From Antarctobacter heliothermus (GTDB lineage Bacteria > Pseudomonadota > Alphaproteobacteria > Rhodobacterales > Rhodobacteraceae), in contig NZ_FZON01000036.1 of the NCBI RefSeq assembly GCF_900188425.1, positions 1 to 51,394 of the forward strand: DNA of 51,394 nucleotides. Direction: 5' to 3'. Made by a program: the position numbers and the translations under genes. The notes beneath the pieces were generated by a model, which made no database searches, was not told the origin of the DNA, and saw only the letters and a list, made by a program, of their open reading frames with translations. This document shows positions 1 to 7,687 of this stretch, piece after piece (the stretch's first letter is position 1; the number at the start of each line of letters is the position of its first letter).

Positions 1-346
1 CGTCATACCGCCGCGCAAGAATGCCAAGCCGTGGAAGCCATCGACTGCAGGGGCTATCGCTCGGAACGAGGCGCTGCGCGCTTCGAAATACCTTGGCCGC
101 GCCATCTGGAGAAAATGGAGCGGATACCACCGACGAAGCCGCGCCGAGACGAAGATGCATTGCGTGAAGCTGCTGGGGCAGAGCCTCATGGCGCGCGACT
201 TCGATCGTCAGGTCGCCGAACTTCAGATCCGCGCCGCCGTGCTCAACGGCTACACCGCGCTCGGCATACCCGTCACAGAGCCTGTGGGATAATTGCGTCC
301 GGGGAAAGGGGAACTCCGGACGTTACCGACTTTGCGCAACAAAGCC
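1..346 (+). mobile_element. IS5-family element, right end (left part outside window)
   Basis: The window opens inside an insertion sequence. It holds the transposase C-terminus and then about 54 nt up to a terminal sequence whose reverse complement begins GGCTTTGTTGCGCAAA, a typical IS5-family inverted repeat end. The element appears to end at about 346. The following sequence is less GC-rich and reads as the tail of an interrupted gene. The left end and the target duplication cannot be seen. Confidence 0.75.
2..292 (+). CDS. IS5-family transposase, C-terminal part (5' end outside window)
   Basis: The frame starting at base 2 is open to a TAA at 290-292 and gives about 96 residues. The start reads VIPPRKNAKPWK, and further on come LGRAIWRKWSGYHRRSRAETKMHC and VAELQIRAAVLNGYTALGIP. 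This is the pattern of the last third of IS5-family DDE transposases, with the catalytic Glu of the final motif expected in SRAETKMHC. A longer ORF in another frame over the same bases is a shadow. The remaining two thirds of the protein lie to the left of the window, so integrity cannot be judged. Confidence 0.8.
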   Translation, partial: VIPPRKNAKPWKPSTAGAIARNEALRASKYLGRAIWRKWSGYHRRSRAETKMHCVKLLGQSLMARDFDRQVAELQIRAAVLNGYTALGIPVTEPVG

Positions 347-561
347 CACTCGACCCAGGTGTTTTCCTTATTTCAAATGCGCTTGCAGACAGAGAGACGC
401 CAACGGTTTCTGAAGTGCTCGGTGGCGAAAATGATCGAAATAAGCTTTGGCTCAAGATCAAGAGGCATCGATTGGCGGGCCGGAAATTCTATGGATTCGC
501 GAATGAGGCCACTTACCAGGAATGGCGACAAGCTCGAGACAGTGCATCTTGGGAGACATAA
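346..561 (+). pseudogene. C-terminal remnant of a gene interrupted by the IS5 element
   Basis: Immediately after the IS end, one frame stays open to a TAA at 559-561. It encodes about 70 residues that look like real protein (KLWLKIKRHRLAGRKFYGF, then EATYQEWRQAR), with AT-richer codons than the rest of the window. No start codon or ribosome site lies at its head, so this is best read as the tail of a gene whose front lies beyond the IS. No family is recognised. Confidence 0.45.
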
Positions 562-910
562 CACATAACCAACGCACAGAATTTCCTCAAAATGGACTCT
601 ATCAGCCAATCGGGGCGGTACTGCACGTCCTACTTTCGCATGGGACTTCAATCGCAGTCGCGACTTGAGTCGTTTTTGGCAGTGTGAAAGGCATTCGGTT
701 GGTCCGCAGACGGCTGACGGCAGTCGTCGATAAGGTTCATGTCGCTGTGATAGCACGCGCCGTGTGCCCTACTACCTAGCTTTTCCCCGTTGAGCCACGG
801 CTTCTACCGTTTTAGCGCGGTTGAGTGCGGGTCGGGCTACTAAGGTGTTGGATTAGCACGCAGTTTGGGTTGTTTTGTTGACCTATTGTTGACCTGGAAT
901 GCGGGCATGC
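562..910. other. intergenic, no gene seen
   Basis: No convincing ORF on either strand; the short ORFs here lack ribosome sites and normal composition. The only structure is a pair of GTTGACC heptamers at 877-883 and 888-894, spaced one DNA helical turn apart, close to the tRNA-Met scar. A similar pair lies on the other side of the scar (1150-1167). Confidence 0.4.
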
Positions 911-933
911 AAAAGCCGCCCCGGAGGGCGGCT
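911..933 (-). terminator. Rho-independent terminator downstream of the tRNA-Met remnant
   Basis: The inverted repeat AGCCGCCC (914-921) / GGGCGGCT (926-933) has a 4-nt loop. On the minus strand it is followed by a run of four T. It lies just past the 3' end of the tRNA-Met half, where the native terminator of that tRNA gene would be expected. Confidence 0.7.
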
Positions 934-961
934 GTTAGCGTCTTGATAATGCCTGGTTTTT

Positions 962-1008
962 TGGTTGCGGGAGTAGGATTTGAACCTACGACCTTCAGGT
1001 TATGAGCC
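962..1008 (-). tRNA. tRNA-Met (CAT), 3' half only; probable att scar
   Basis: On the minus strand the sequence runs from the anticodon loop CTCATAA (1001-1007, anticodon CAT) through the anticodon 3' stem, variable loop, T arm and acceptor 3' strand to an encoded CCA (964-962). The 5' half is absent: identity to a tRNA-Met stops at about 1008, inside the anticodon stem. This is what remains at the distal end when an element integrates into a tRNA gene at the anticodon loop, with the rebuilt tRNA expected at the other end of the element. The element would lie to the right, and no intact tRNA-Met is in the window. It is not a functional tRNA. Confidence 0.8.
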
Positions 1009-1452
1009 GAAGCCTCCCGACAAGTTCGACCCTAATCTTTTCAACAGCTTACGCGATAAGCCTTTGACATCACAAACTGAAACGACCTCTTCCAATAATG
1101 TTTCGCGGGATTTCGACTGCGCAGTCCGTGCCCCAAATCAGTTTCAAGGGTTGACCAGACGTTGACAAGAGCACCAACGGATTGCTCGAGAACTTAATCT
1201 GGAACCTACACGAAGGGCGGCCTCCAGACCTTCGCTGCAACAGCAAGTGAATATTGCCGCCAGTCAAAGAACAGACGTTGATCCGCCGCTTGAGGAGGTT
1301 TGGCGGTGTCCGGGCAAACTGCTTCCGGTTTTCAGCATCTGCAGATCAGGTAGCCGCTCGCATCCCCCGAATGGCCATGAAAAGAATATTATGAATGTCG
1401 GGATGTGGCGGGCCGAGGTCTCCGTATGCAAAGAAAAGCTGGGGAGACCGGA
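1009..1452. other. intergenic between att scar and cargo operon
   Basis: No supported gene. GTTGACC (1150-1156) and GTTGACA (1161-1167) form a direct repeat with an 11-bp period, mirroring 877-894 across the tRNA scar; these could be integrase arm-type sites. The promoter of the operon starting at 1453 should be here but no clear box was recognised. Confidence 0.4.
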
Positions 1453-2622
1453 ATGACCACACCACTGCACATTGACGCGACAACCTTCCTGACACCGGGC
1501 GATCCGGCTCCCAGATTCATCCAGCGGAGCGTTGCAAATCCGCGCTATGCCTTCGACAGCGCAGCTGGGCGGTACCTGGTTCTTTGCTTCTTCGGCAGCG
1601 CAGCGGATGGCCATGCGCAGGCGGCGCTCAAAACTGCATATGACCGGCCGGACATCTTCAACGATGACTTCGCGTGCTTCTTCGGTGTCAGCATCGACCC
1701 CGAGGATGAGGCAAGCGGGCGGGTCAAAAACCGCATGCCGGGGTATCGCCATTTTTGGGACTTCGATCTGCTGGCCTCGTGCCTCTACGGAGTCGCTGCA
1801 AAGAATGCCTCGCGTGCCAACGGACCAGTCGCACTTGCACGGCAATGGGTGGTCATCGATCCAACCATGCGCGTTCTGGCGGCGATCCCGTTCCAGAAAG
1901 ATCGGGGCGACCTCGACGAGGTTATGGCGTTCATGGACAGCCTGCCACCGCCAGAACGCTTTGCCGGAGTCGAAATCATGGCGCCGGTCCTGTTCCTGCC
2001 GCGCGTGTTCGAGCCCGAGCTCTGCCGCCACCTGATCGGGCTTTATCAAGCGCAAGGCGGGGAAGAAAGCGGCTTCATGCGTGAGATCGGCGGCAAGACG
2101 ATGGGGATCACTGACCCGGGCTTCAAGCGCCGCAAGGACTACAGCATCGAGGATCGCGACCTGATCTCGGCCCTGCAGGCGCGGTTCCTGCGCCGTGTCG
2201 TTCCCGAGATCGCAAAGGTGCACCAGTTCAAGGTGACCCGGATGGAGCGCTACATCGTCTCCTGCTACGCGGCCGAGGATGGCGGCCACTTCTCTGCACA
2301 CCGCGACAACACGACAAAGGGCACGGCGCATCGCCGCTTTGCCGTATCGGTCAATCTCAATGACGACTTCGAGGGCGGCGAGGTCAGCTTCCCGGAATAC
2401 GGTCCACGCAGCTTCAAGGCACCGCCTGGCGGGGCTGTGGTCTTCTCCTGCTCGCTGCTGCACAAGGTCAGCAAGGTAACGAAAGGTCGGCGCTTTGCCT
2501 TCCTGCCTTTCCTTTACGACGACGCAGCGGCGCGCATACGTGAAGAGAATGCCCGCTTCATTGGCGAGACCGGCTCGAACTATCGTGTGAGTGACCAGAC
2601 ATCGGCAGAACAGAGCGCATGA
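1453..2622 (+). CDS. Redoxin-like / 2-oxoglutarate-Fe(II) oxygenase fusion protein
   Basis: 389 aa. The start is the ATG at 1453, preceded by GGGGAG. The N-terminal ~150 residues read as a thioredoxin/peroxiredoxin fold (YLVLCFFGSA, then FFGVSIDPEDE), with one Cys in the usual peroxidatic area but no CxxC. The C-terminal half is a prolyl-4-hydroxylase-type 2OG-Fe(II) dioxygenase: iron ligands H283-x-D285 in SAHRDN, distal His H337 in LLHKVSKV, and Arg 346/347 for 2-oxoglutarate. The expected chemistry is oxygen-dependent hydroxylation of a protein or small molecule; the substrate is unknown. It is followed after 29 nt by an ECF sigma factor and is probably in the same operon, so a redox or stress role is plausible but inferred. 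Confidence 0.8.
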   Translation: MTTPLHIDATTFLTPGDPAPRFIQRSVANPRYAFDSAAGRYLVLCFFGSAADGHAQAALKTAYDRPDIFNDDFACFFGVSIDPEDEASGRVKNRMPGYRHFWDFDLLASCLYGVAAKNASRANGPVALARQWVVIDPTMRVLAAIPFQKDRGDLDEVMAFMDSLPPPERFAGVEIMAPVLFLPRVFEPELCRHLIGLYQAQGGEESGFMREIGGKTMGITDPGFKRRKDYSIEDRDLISALQARFLRRVVPEIAKVHQFKVTRMERYIVSCYAAEDGGHFSAHRDNTTKGTAHRRFAVSVNLNDDFEGGEVSFPEYGPRSFKAPPGGAVVFSCSLLHKVSKVTKGRRFAFLPFLYDDAAARIREENARFIGETGSNYRVSDQTSAEQSA

Positions 2623-2651
2623 AACGCGCCCGAAAGGAGATATGAGTTACC

Positions 2652-3194
2652 ATGGCCCATGATGACCTCGACATCGTTGGACAAATCGATACCCTGCGCC
2701 GCTATGCACGCGTCCTGACGCGCGACGCCGAAGCCGCCGACGACCTTGTGCAGGCGACCTTCCTGCGGGCGCAGGAGCGGCGCGCGACCTTCCGCGAGGG
2801 GGCGGATGTACGGGTCTGGCTCATGGCGATCCTGCACAATCTCTTCATCGACACCCTGCGCAGCGCGCGGGCGGCGCAAGCACGCGAACAGGCATGGGCG
2901 GAGACGCGACCGTCCTTCGTGGAGGCGTCCGGCGAAATGGCGGCACGGCTGGCGCAGCTGCGTGCCGCATTACTGTCGCTCAGCGCCGAACAACGCGAAG
3001 CGCTGCACCTGGTGGCGGTAGAGGGGCTCGGACCGATCGAGGCGGCGCAGGTTTTAGGTGTGCCGCCGGGCACGGTGATGTCGCGCGTCGGCCGGGCGCG
3101 CGCGGCACTCCGAGCCTTCGAGGACGGTCGGGGTGAGGCAGCGTCGGCAAAACCATTCAGGATTGTAGGAGGACGCGATGAGCGACAGGACTGA
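2652..3194 (+). CDS. ECF-type RNA polymerase sigma factor
   Basis: 180 aa, the usual ECF length with only regions 2 and 4. Region 2 covers about residues 10-75 (RRYARVLTRDAEAADDLVQ, then RVWLMAILHNLFID). Region 4 covers about 105-160 (LSAEQREALHLVAVEGL, then the helix-turn-helix AAQVLGVPPGTVMSRVGRAR). AAAGGAG lies upstream of the ATG; an earlier ATG at 2642 runs into a stop. Its last 17 nt overlap the start of the membrane anti-sigma gene, the standard arrangement of a sigma factor held inactive by its partner. Target promoters are unknown. Confidence 0.9.
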   Translation: MAHDDLDIVGQIDTLRRYARVLTRDAEAADDLVQATFLRAQERRATFREGADVRVWLMAILHNLFIDTLRSARAAQAREQAWAETRPSFVEASGEMAARLAQLRAALLSLSAEQREALHLVAVEGLGPIEAAQVLGVPPGTVMSRVGRARAALRAFEDGRGEAASAKPFRIVGGRDERQD

Positions 3195-3945
3195 GGTCGA
3201 TCCGGACATTGAGGCTGACCTTCTGGCGCTTCTCCAGGGGCGTCTTGACCCTGATCGCACCCTTGCGATTGCCGATTACCTGAACGAGAGGCCGGAGCGG
3301 ACAGCGGAGTTGCTTGCCGATGCAAGCAACACTGCCGCACTGCGAATGGCGCTTTCATCTGCGGACGATCCGGTGCCGCCTCGACTCGTGGCGGAGGCGC
3401 AGCGTTTGCAGGGCCGTTTGCGCGGGCAGCGCGTGTTGCGTCGCGCTGTTCCCTTCGCGGCAGCCGTGGTTCTGTTCGCAGCAGGTTGGGTTGGCCATGC
3501 GACGTGGCAAATGACCGGGCCCGCAAGCGCTCCACCGCTGGTGGAGGCGGCGCTCGACGCGCAGTCGGCGCTGGAGCTTCGACACTGGATGGTATCGCAG
3601 CCCGAAACTGCGGACCTGAACGCGCAGGAGATCGTCGCTGCGCTCGGGGTAGACCTGCCGTCCTTGCCCGAGGATTGGACAGTGCGCGATGTGCAAATCG
3701 TCGCAACACCTGATCGCCCCGCCATTGCAATTGTAGTAGACGCTCCCGATCTCGGACGGCTCTTGCTGATGGTTGTTGCTCGCAGCCCCGAAGACACAGA
3801 GGAACCGCCGAGTGCCTTCGAGTACCAGGGACGCACCATCGCCCTCTTCGAGCGCGGCCGGTCCTCCTTCGTACTCGTCGATGAGTCCGGTCATCCCGAT
3901 CAATTGGCGCTTGGCGCCGAGAGGCTGCTGTCGGCAAGCGACTGA
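3178..3945 (+). CDS. Membrane-anchored anti-sigma factor
   Basis: 255 aa. An acidic N-terminal cytoplasmic part (about 1-85) would bind the sigma factor. One transmembrane segment (about 91-107, VPFAAAVVLFAAGWVGH) is followed by a C-terminal ~145-residue part predicted outside the cytoplasm. No zinc-binding HxxxCxxC motif of the ZAS type is seen. Assignment rests on the 17-nt overlap with the ECF gene plus this topology. The start has AGGAGG (3167-3172) about 5 nt upstream. The signal that would release the sigma factor cannot be read from sequence. Confidence 0.8.
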   Translation: MSDRTEVDPDIEADLLALLQGRLDPDRTLAIADYLNERPERTAELLADASNTAALRMALSSADDPVPPRLVAEAQRLQGRLRGQRVLRRAVPFAAAVVLFAAGWVGHATWQMTGPASAPPLVEAALDAQSALELRHWMVSQPETADLNAQEIVAALGVDLPSLPEDWTVRDVQIVATPDRPAIAIVVDAPDLGRLLLMVVARSPEDTEEPPSAFEYQGRTIALFERGRSSFVLVDESGHPDQLALGAERLLSASD

Positions 3946-4041
3946 CATGACGCAGTACCCGCATAATGGGATGCCGATGACGAAGGAAACACCTTCGGTA
4001 GCATCGTCGTGTTGAACACGAGAAACGAAAAGAAGGATCAT

Positions 4042-4296
4042 ATGCCTCCATCTACACGGCCTGACGATATCAAACCGAAATCCGAGCGCCGCCCAACTTC
4101 CAAGCTGTTGCGACTTGGGAAACAAACGCCAAGGTTGCCGATCCGAGGTAGATACCGCAACTCGAACGCATCGATCTGGGTTCTCGCAATCTGCATTGCG
4201 ATTGCCTTGATCCTGCGCAGCACCACGGACGCGGAGTCACGGGAGATTTGTCGTGACTGCCCGCTCAGTCCCGCGATTCAGTCATCCGACGGCTAG
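4042..4296 (+). CDS. Small single-span membrane protein, unknown function
   Basis: 84 aa from the ATG at 4042, which has AAGGAT upstream; an in-frame ATG at 4009 lacks a ribosome site. A strongly basic N-terminal tail (residues 1-43) precedes one hydrophobic segment (about 44-59, SIWVLAICIAIALILR), and a short C-terminal tail contains two Cys (ICRDC). By position, 96 nt after the anti-sigma gene, it may be the last gene of the ECF operon or a target of it. No family recognised. Confidence 0.5.
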   Translation: MPPSTRPDDIKPKSERRPTSKLLRLGKQTPRLPIRGRYRNSNASIWVLAICIAIALILRSTTDAESREICRDCPLSPAIQSSDG

Positions 4297-4387
4297 ATGA
4301 TTTTGCGATTTCGGCGAATGTACGGTTCGACGGGCCGCACTGCAGCATCGAACTTGTATGGTCAATGTCCGGTACGGGCCGGTTACG

Positions 4388-4837
4388 TCATTGCGGTGAA
4401 TCTCGCGGGGTCACGTCGCGCATTCCCTTTTGCAGCAGCAGCACCACCTCGTCCGCGGTGAATTTGAACCCCTGCCCGTCCGGGATGCGTTCTGCCGATA
4501 TTGGGTACTTTGGCCTGCGCGGATCGATGCCGACAATCCGGAAGGTCTCGCGGCCGGTGCTGAAATGGCGACCGTAGTCGGTGGCCGACAGTCCGAAGGC
4601 TTCCGCCAGCGCCTCGAAACGAAGCCTTTCCGGGTCGAGCGCAGTCCCGTTCGGAAGCGGGATCGACACGCGGAACGCGAGATCGAAGCCCCACCGCAGA
4701 TCAATCGCCGCGATCTCCTTGGCCTCGACCACCAAGCCATGTCGTGCCGCCACGTCTTGGCAGGCCTTCAGCATCTCATGTGACAGGCGCTGGCAGAGTG
4801 CGGGCGTCAGGTTTCTGGGTGGCTTGGGGTTTGGCAT
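4388..4837 (-). CDS. Hypothetical prophage protein upstream of the integrase
   Basis: 149 aa, transcribed away from the integrase. It is a soluble protein with no membrane segment: an N-terminal helical part (LTPALCQRLSHEMLKACQDVA), a middle part with mixed charge, and an end reading FKFTADEVVLLLQKGMRD. It has normal GC-rich codon use and no overlap with another good ORF, so it is probably real. I do not recognise a family. It sits at the integrase end of the prophage, where control or exclusion genes are often found, but nothing in the sequence supports a specific role. Confidence 0.6.
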   Translation of the reverse strand: MPNPKPPRNLTPALCQRLSHEMLKACQDVAARHGLVVEAKEIAAIDLRWGFDLAFRVSIPLPNGTALDPERLRFEALAEAFGLSATDYGRHFSTGRETFRIVGIDPRRPKYPISAERIPDGQGFKFTADEVVLLLQKGMRDVTPRDSPQ

Positions 4838-5178
4838 GATGCTGGACTCGGGAATCTGAAGATGCGCTGTGGTTTTCGGTATTCGTAACGCATGTGTTCC
4901 ACGGCATCAAACGACGCTCAGCTTGCCAGCGAACTCGTCGACAGGATCCACGACCTGCGCCCGGATCACGATGCCCGGCGCTGATTGTTCGACAGAGTCG
5001 TTCCCTGACCATTCGCGGCGGCGCTGGGCATGCCCATCTAACCCATTGATCTCTCGATCCGGAACTCCCTAGCCCACTTCAATTCCACCTTCCGCCTGTA
5101 TTCCGCCCCTCCCCCCATGCTCTCTCTTGATAACGACGCAGGTCTACGCCTGTGTCGGGGCGCAAGGAGGCTGGAGAC
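4838..5178. other. Region upstream of integrase; possible 30-codon ORF and shared repeat
   Basis: Between the divergent gene at 4388-4837 and the integrase there is no long ORF. A small ORF (4892-4984, 30 codons, helical and charged) has plausible codons but no clear ribosome site. A segment at 5078-5110 is nearly identical to one at 7596-7628 upstream of the excisionase-like gene. The integrase ribosome site AAGGAGG is at 5164-5170. Confidence 0.4.
5078..5110 (+). promoter_or_regulatory. Repeated element, copy 1 (upstream of integrase)
   Basis: 33 bp: the first 22 bp (5078-5099, starting TTCAATTCCACC) are identical to 7596-7617, and the next 11 bp differ at two positions. One copy precedes the integrase and the other precedes the excisionase-like gene. 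That suggests a common protein-binding site such as an operator or a recombinase arm site. No function is proven. Confidence 0.5.
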
Positions 5179-6450
5179 ATGGTCAAGCGACTGAAACTGA
5201 ACGAGAAAGCCCTGCGCGACGCCGAGCCGAAACCGGGCGTCAGCTATCAGGTTTTCGACACCGAGGTGGTCGGATTTGCCGCGCGGATCCAGGCCTCGGG
5301 CGCGCGGACCTTCACCATCGACTATCGCCATGCGGGACGGCAGCGGCGGATGAACATCGGGCGCTGGCCAGAGTGGAGTGTGACGGCCGCCCGCGAGCGC
5401 GCCAAGGAACTGCGCCGCGCCATCGACGAGGGGCACGACCCTCTGGCGGTACGGGAGGACTTTCGCGAGGCCCCGCGCATCAAGGACATGATCGATCGCT
5501 ACATCCGGGAACATCTGCCGAAGCTGGCGAAGAACAATGCCGCTGACCAGACCTCAATGCTTAAAAAGATGGTTGAACCCGCCTGGGGCAACAAGCTGGT
5601 GACCGAGATCACCAAGTCCGATGTCGCGCGGTTTCTTGATTTTGTGGCAGAAGGTCGCCCCCGCCCCAGCAAGGAAAAACCCAACAACCGCGCGCGCAAG
5701 CTGCAGGGGCACAAGCCCACTCCGATCCGGGCGAACCGCACTGGCGAGGTGCTGCGGAAGATGTTCACCCTCGCCATCGAATGGGAATGGCGCACTGACA
5801 ATCCGGCGCAGGGGTTTCACCGGCGCATCGAAGAGGCGCGTGAACGCTTTCTTGGGCCCGACGAACTGGCCCGGATCGCAGCTGTTCTCGACAGCGCCGA
5901 GGATCAGCGCGCGGCGTCGATCATCCGGATGTGCATGCTGACTGGTGCCCGTGTGGGCGAGGTGCGGACGGCGCGGTTCGAACAGTTCAACCTCGACTAT
6001 GTTGTCTGGTCGAAACCCGCCTCGACCACGAAGCAGCGCAAGATCCACCGTGTGCCAATCTCGCAGGAGGTCGTGGCCATCGTGCGCCAGCGCCAGCTGG
6101 TCGTCCCGAAGGGCAATCCATGGCTGTTCCCCGGCGAAACCGTCGGCCAGCCGGTCCGGGAAATTCGCCGCTTCTGGTCAAAGGTGCAGAAGGAAGCCGA
6201 TCTGCCCGACCTGCACATCCACGACCTGCGCCACACCTTTGCGTCCCTGCTCGTCAGCGGTGGCGCGTCGCTGGAAATGATCGGCAAGCTGCTGGGCCAC
6301 AGCCAGATGCAGACCACGCAGCGCTATGCTCACCTCATGGATTCGCCCTTGCGCGCTGGGGTCGACACGGTGGCCAGCCTCCTGCGCCCTCGTCCGCGGT
6401 TGGTGCACGGCGCTGATCAGGATGAGGGCGGCCTGACGAAGTTGGCGTGA
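5179..6450 (+). CDS. int: Tyrosine-type site-specific integrase (DUF4102 N-terminus)
   Basis: 423 aa from the ATG at 5179, which has AAGGAGG 8 nt upstream; the in-frame ATG at 5152 has none. Residues ~5-90 match the DUF4102 DNA-binding domain of P4/CP4-type integrases (VFDTEVVGFAARIQASGART). A core-binding domain covers ~95-200. The catalytic domain follows with R258 (TGARVGEVR), H348-x-x-R351 (HDLRHTF), H374 (LLGHSQ) and nucleophile Y383 (RYAHL), so it is complete. It would catalyse integration and excision of the prophage. Integrases of this class often use tRNA genes, which fits the tRNA-Met scar at 962-1008, but that lies 4.2 kb away and the link is inferred. Confidence 0.93.
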   Translation: MVKRLKLNEKALRDAEPKPGVSYQVFDTEVVGFAARIQASGARTFTIDYRHAGRQRRMNIGRWPEWSVTAARERAKELRRAIDEGHDPLAVREDFREAPRIKDMIDRYIREHLPKLAKNNAADQTSMLKKMVEPAWGNKLVTEITKSDVARFLDFVAEGRPRPSKEKPNNRARKLQGHKPTPIRANRTGEVLRKMFTLAIEWEWRTDNPAQGFHRRIEEARERFLGPDELARIAAVLDSAEDQRAASIIRMCMLTGARVGEVRTARFEQFNLDYVVWSKPASTTKQRKIHRVPISQEVVAIVRQRQLVVPKGNPWLFPGETVGQPVREIRRFWSKVQKEADLPDLHIHDLRHTFASLLVSGGASLEMIGKLLGHSQMQTTQRYAHLMDSPLRAGVDTVASLLRPRPRLVHGADQDEGGLTKLA

Positions 6451-6453
6451 CCC

Positions 6454-7056
6454 TCAGGCCGGTTCTTCGCCGCGCAGCTTGCGCCAGAGTGCTGCCAGGC
6501 GCTTGCGAATGGTGCTTTCCTCCGGCACCTCGCCCGACCTAGAGTTTTGCACGAACCATTCTTGGACCAGCGCCACCAGCGCCGTTTGGCTTTCAGGCAC
6601 GCCTTTCTCGAAGACGAACCACGTCAACCATGCGTACATCGCGTCCCATTCATACCGCGGGGCAGCGCCCGTGTTCGCGGCTGGTCGGCGCATAAGATCG
6701 CGTTCTTCCTCAAACTGCTGCACCGTATGGGCGGCCAAGAGCAGGTCCGAGGATCGGATGGGCAGGCCATCAGGTGGATCAGTTACTTTCAGCCAGGATT
6801 TGCTGCCGGGCGGCAGCACACGTTTCAGGCGGCAAAGCTCATCGCTGGGGCCATAGCGGCGAAACATCGGCATCAACTCGGCAATCGGCACCTCGACCAG
6901 CCCGGCGACGGTTTCGTCATCACAGCTGACCGGTGGGATGCCCGCAAGCACCTGAAAATGCCCGGCTGCGGCCCAGCCTGCAACATCAGCTGCAGGACAG
7001 CCCCAGCGCGCAGAAAGTTCATAAATTGAATAAAAGGCAATCGGCGGTAGTGGCAT
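6454..7056 (-). CDS. Hypothetical prophage protein, convergent with integrase
   Basis: 200 aa if started at the ATG 7056-7054, which has AAAGGAT 7-8 nt upstream on the minus strand; an upstream ATG at 7077 is possible. It ends 3 nt from the integrase stop, tail to tail. The N-terminus reads like a short DNA-binding motif (FYSIYELSARWGCPAADVAGW), the middle is VEVPIAELMPMFRRYG, and the C-terminus is helical and basic (STIRKRLAALWRKLRG). Such a layout suggests a DNA-binding regulator, but this is weak. No named family recognised. Confidence 0.65.
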   Translation of the reverse strand: MPLPPIAFYSIYELSARWGCPAADVAGWAAAGHFQVLAGIPPVSCDDETVAGLVEVPIAELMPMFRRYGPSDELCRLKRVLPPGSKSWLKVTDPPDGLPIRSSDLLLAAHTVQQFEEERDLMRRPAANTGAAPRYEWDAMYAWLTWFVFEKGVPESQTALVALVQEWFVQNSRSGEVPEESTIRKRLAALWRKLRGEEPA

Positions 7057-7372
7057 AGATAAAATCCTTTCAGACATGCTGCATCGTTCAGCCAGAAGCC
7101 GTCGGAACGCGGGGTTACAAAGCCCGCGCTGCCAAGCACGCGGACGGTTTAGGTGCTGAGCCTTGTGTCGAGGAAAACCGCCTGTGGTCCAGAGCCGCGT
7201 CCCTCGGGATGCTGGCACCTGACTGTGTTCGTCTTTTTCGATTCTTGTTTGCTGCTCATCCCCAGAATACGCATCCTATGGGCGAGCACGCAATCACGAA
7301 CCCGTGATAGTCGGCCAATGCAGCCGGTTGCCGTAACAAACTGTTGAGTGCCGTTGAATGTCGGCAGCGCGG

Positions 7373-7386
7373 GACCGGAATTGGTC
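7373..7386. promoter_or_regulatory. 14-bp repeat GACCGGAATTGGTC, copy 1
   Basis: Identical to 7575-7588. The outer four bases are palindromic (GACC...GGTC) and the centre is GGAATT. Candidate operator half of a two-site regulatory region. Confidence 0.35.
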
Positions 7387-7574
7387 GTAGAGGCAATTCC
7401 GCACCGCGTAAATCCCGCGAATCACTGTTAAGAGCCAGCCTCTTTGACCTGCCAGGACGAACGAGCAGTTCAGTCCTGTGACCAGCGCATAAAGCCTTGC
7501 AGTATTGGATCTGTCAGGCGCGCGGTTACGGTCTTTCCATCAATCCAAATCGCCCGAAAGCCCAATGAAACAAG

Positions 7575-7588
7575 GACCGGAATTGGTC
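7575..7588. promoter_or_regulatory. 14-bp repeat GACCGGAATTGGTC, copy 2
   Basis: Second exact copy, 202 bp after the first and 8 bp before the element shared with the integrase leader. Candidate operator. Confidence 0.35.
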
Positions 7589-7595
7589 ATGAGGT

Positions 7596-7628
7596 TTCAA
7601 TTCCACCTTCCGCCTGTCTTCCACCCCT
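7596..7628 (+). promoter_or_regulatory. Repeated element, copy 2 (upstream of excisionase-like gene)
   Basis: Matches 5078-5110 (22 identical bases, then 9 of 11). It ends about 60 nt before the ATG of the excisionase-like gene, a spacing similar to that of the other copy from the integrase ATG (about 70 nt). Confidence 0.5.
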
Positions 7629-7687
7629 CGCGGTCTGCTTCGCTGTCCCTGCCCCCAAGAGAGGGGCATGAGGCAATTGGAGCAGTC

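Larger units (their letters stand above)
7057..7687. other. Control region between the leftward gene and the early operon
   Basis: 631 nt without a supported gene. It contains two direct copies of GACCGGAATTGGTC (7373-7386 and 7575-7588), each with GACC/GGTC arms around a 6-bp centre, and copy 2 of the element shared with the integrase upstream region (7596-7628). Short ORFs here lack ribosome sites. The placement between divergent transcripts fits an early promoter and operator region, yet no phage repressor gene is adjacent. Confidence 0.45.

Noticed and set aside
980-1165. Small ORF beginning NLRPSGYEP
   Set aside because: It is the translated complement of a tRNA-Met 3' half, a common false gene call.
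2702-4051. 449-codon open frame on the minus strand
   Set aside because: Antisense to the ECF sigma/anti-sigma pair; Arg/Ser/Ala low-complexity translation.
7505-7687. N-terminal extension of the excisionase-like protein
   Set aside because: It translates the repeat region and has poor composition; the ATG at 7688 has a ribosome site and gives the normal family length.
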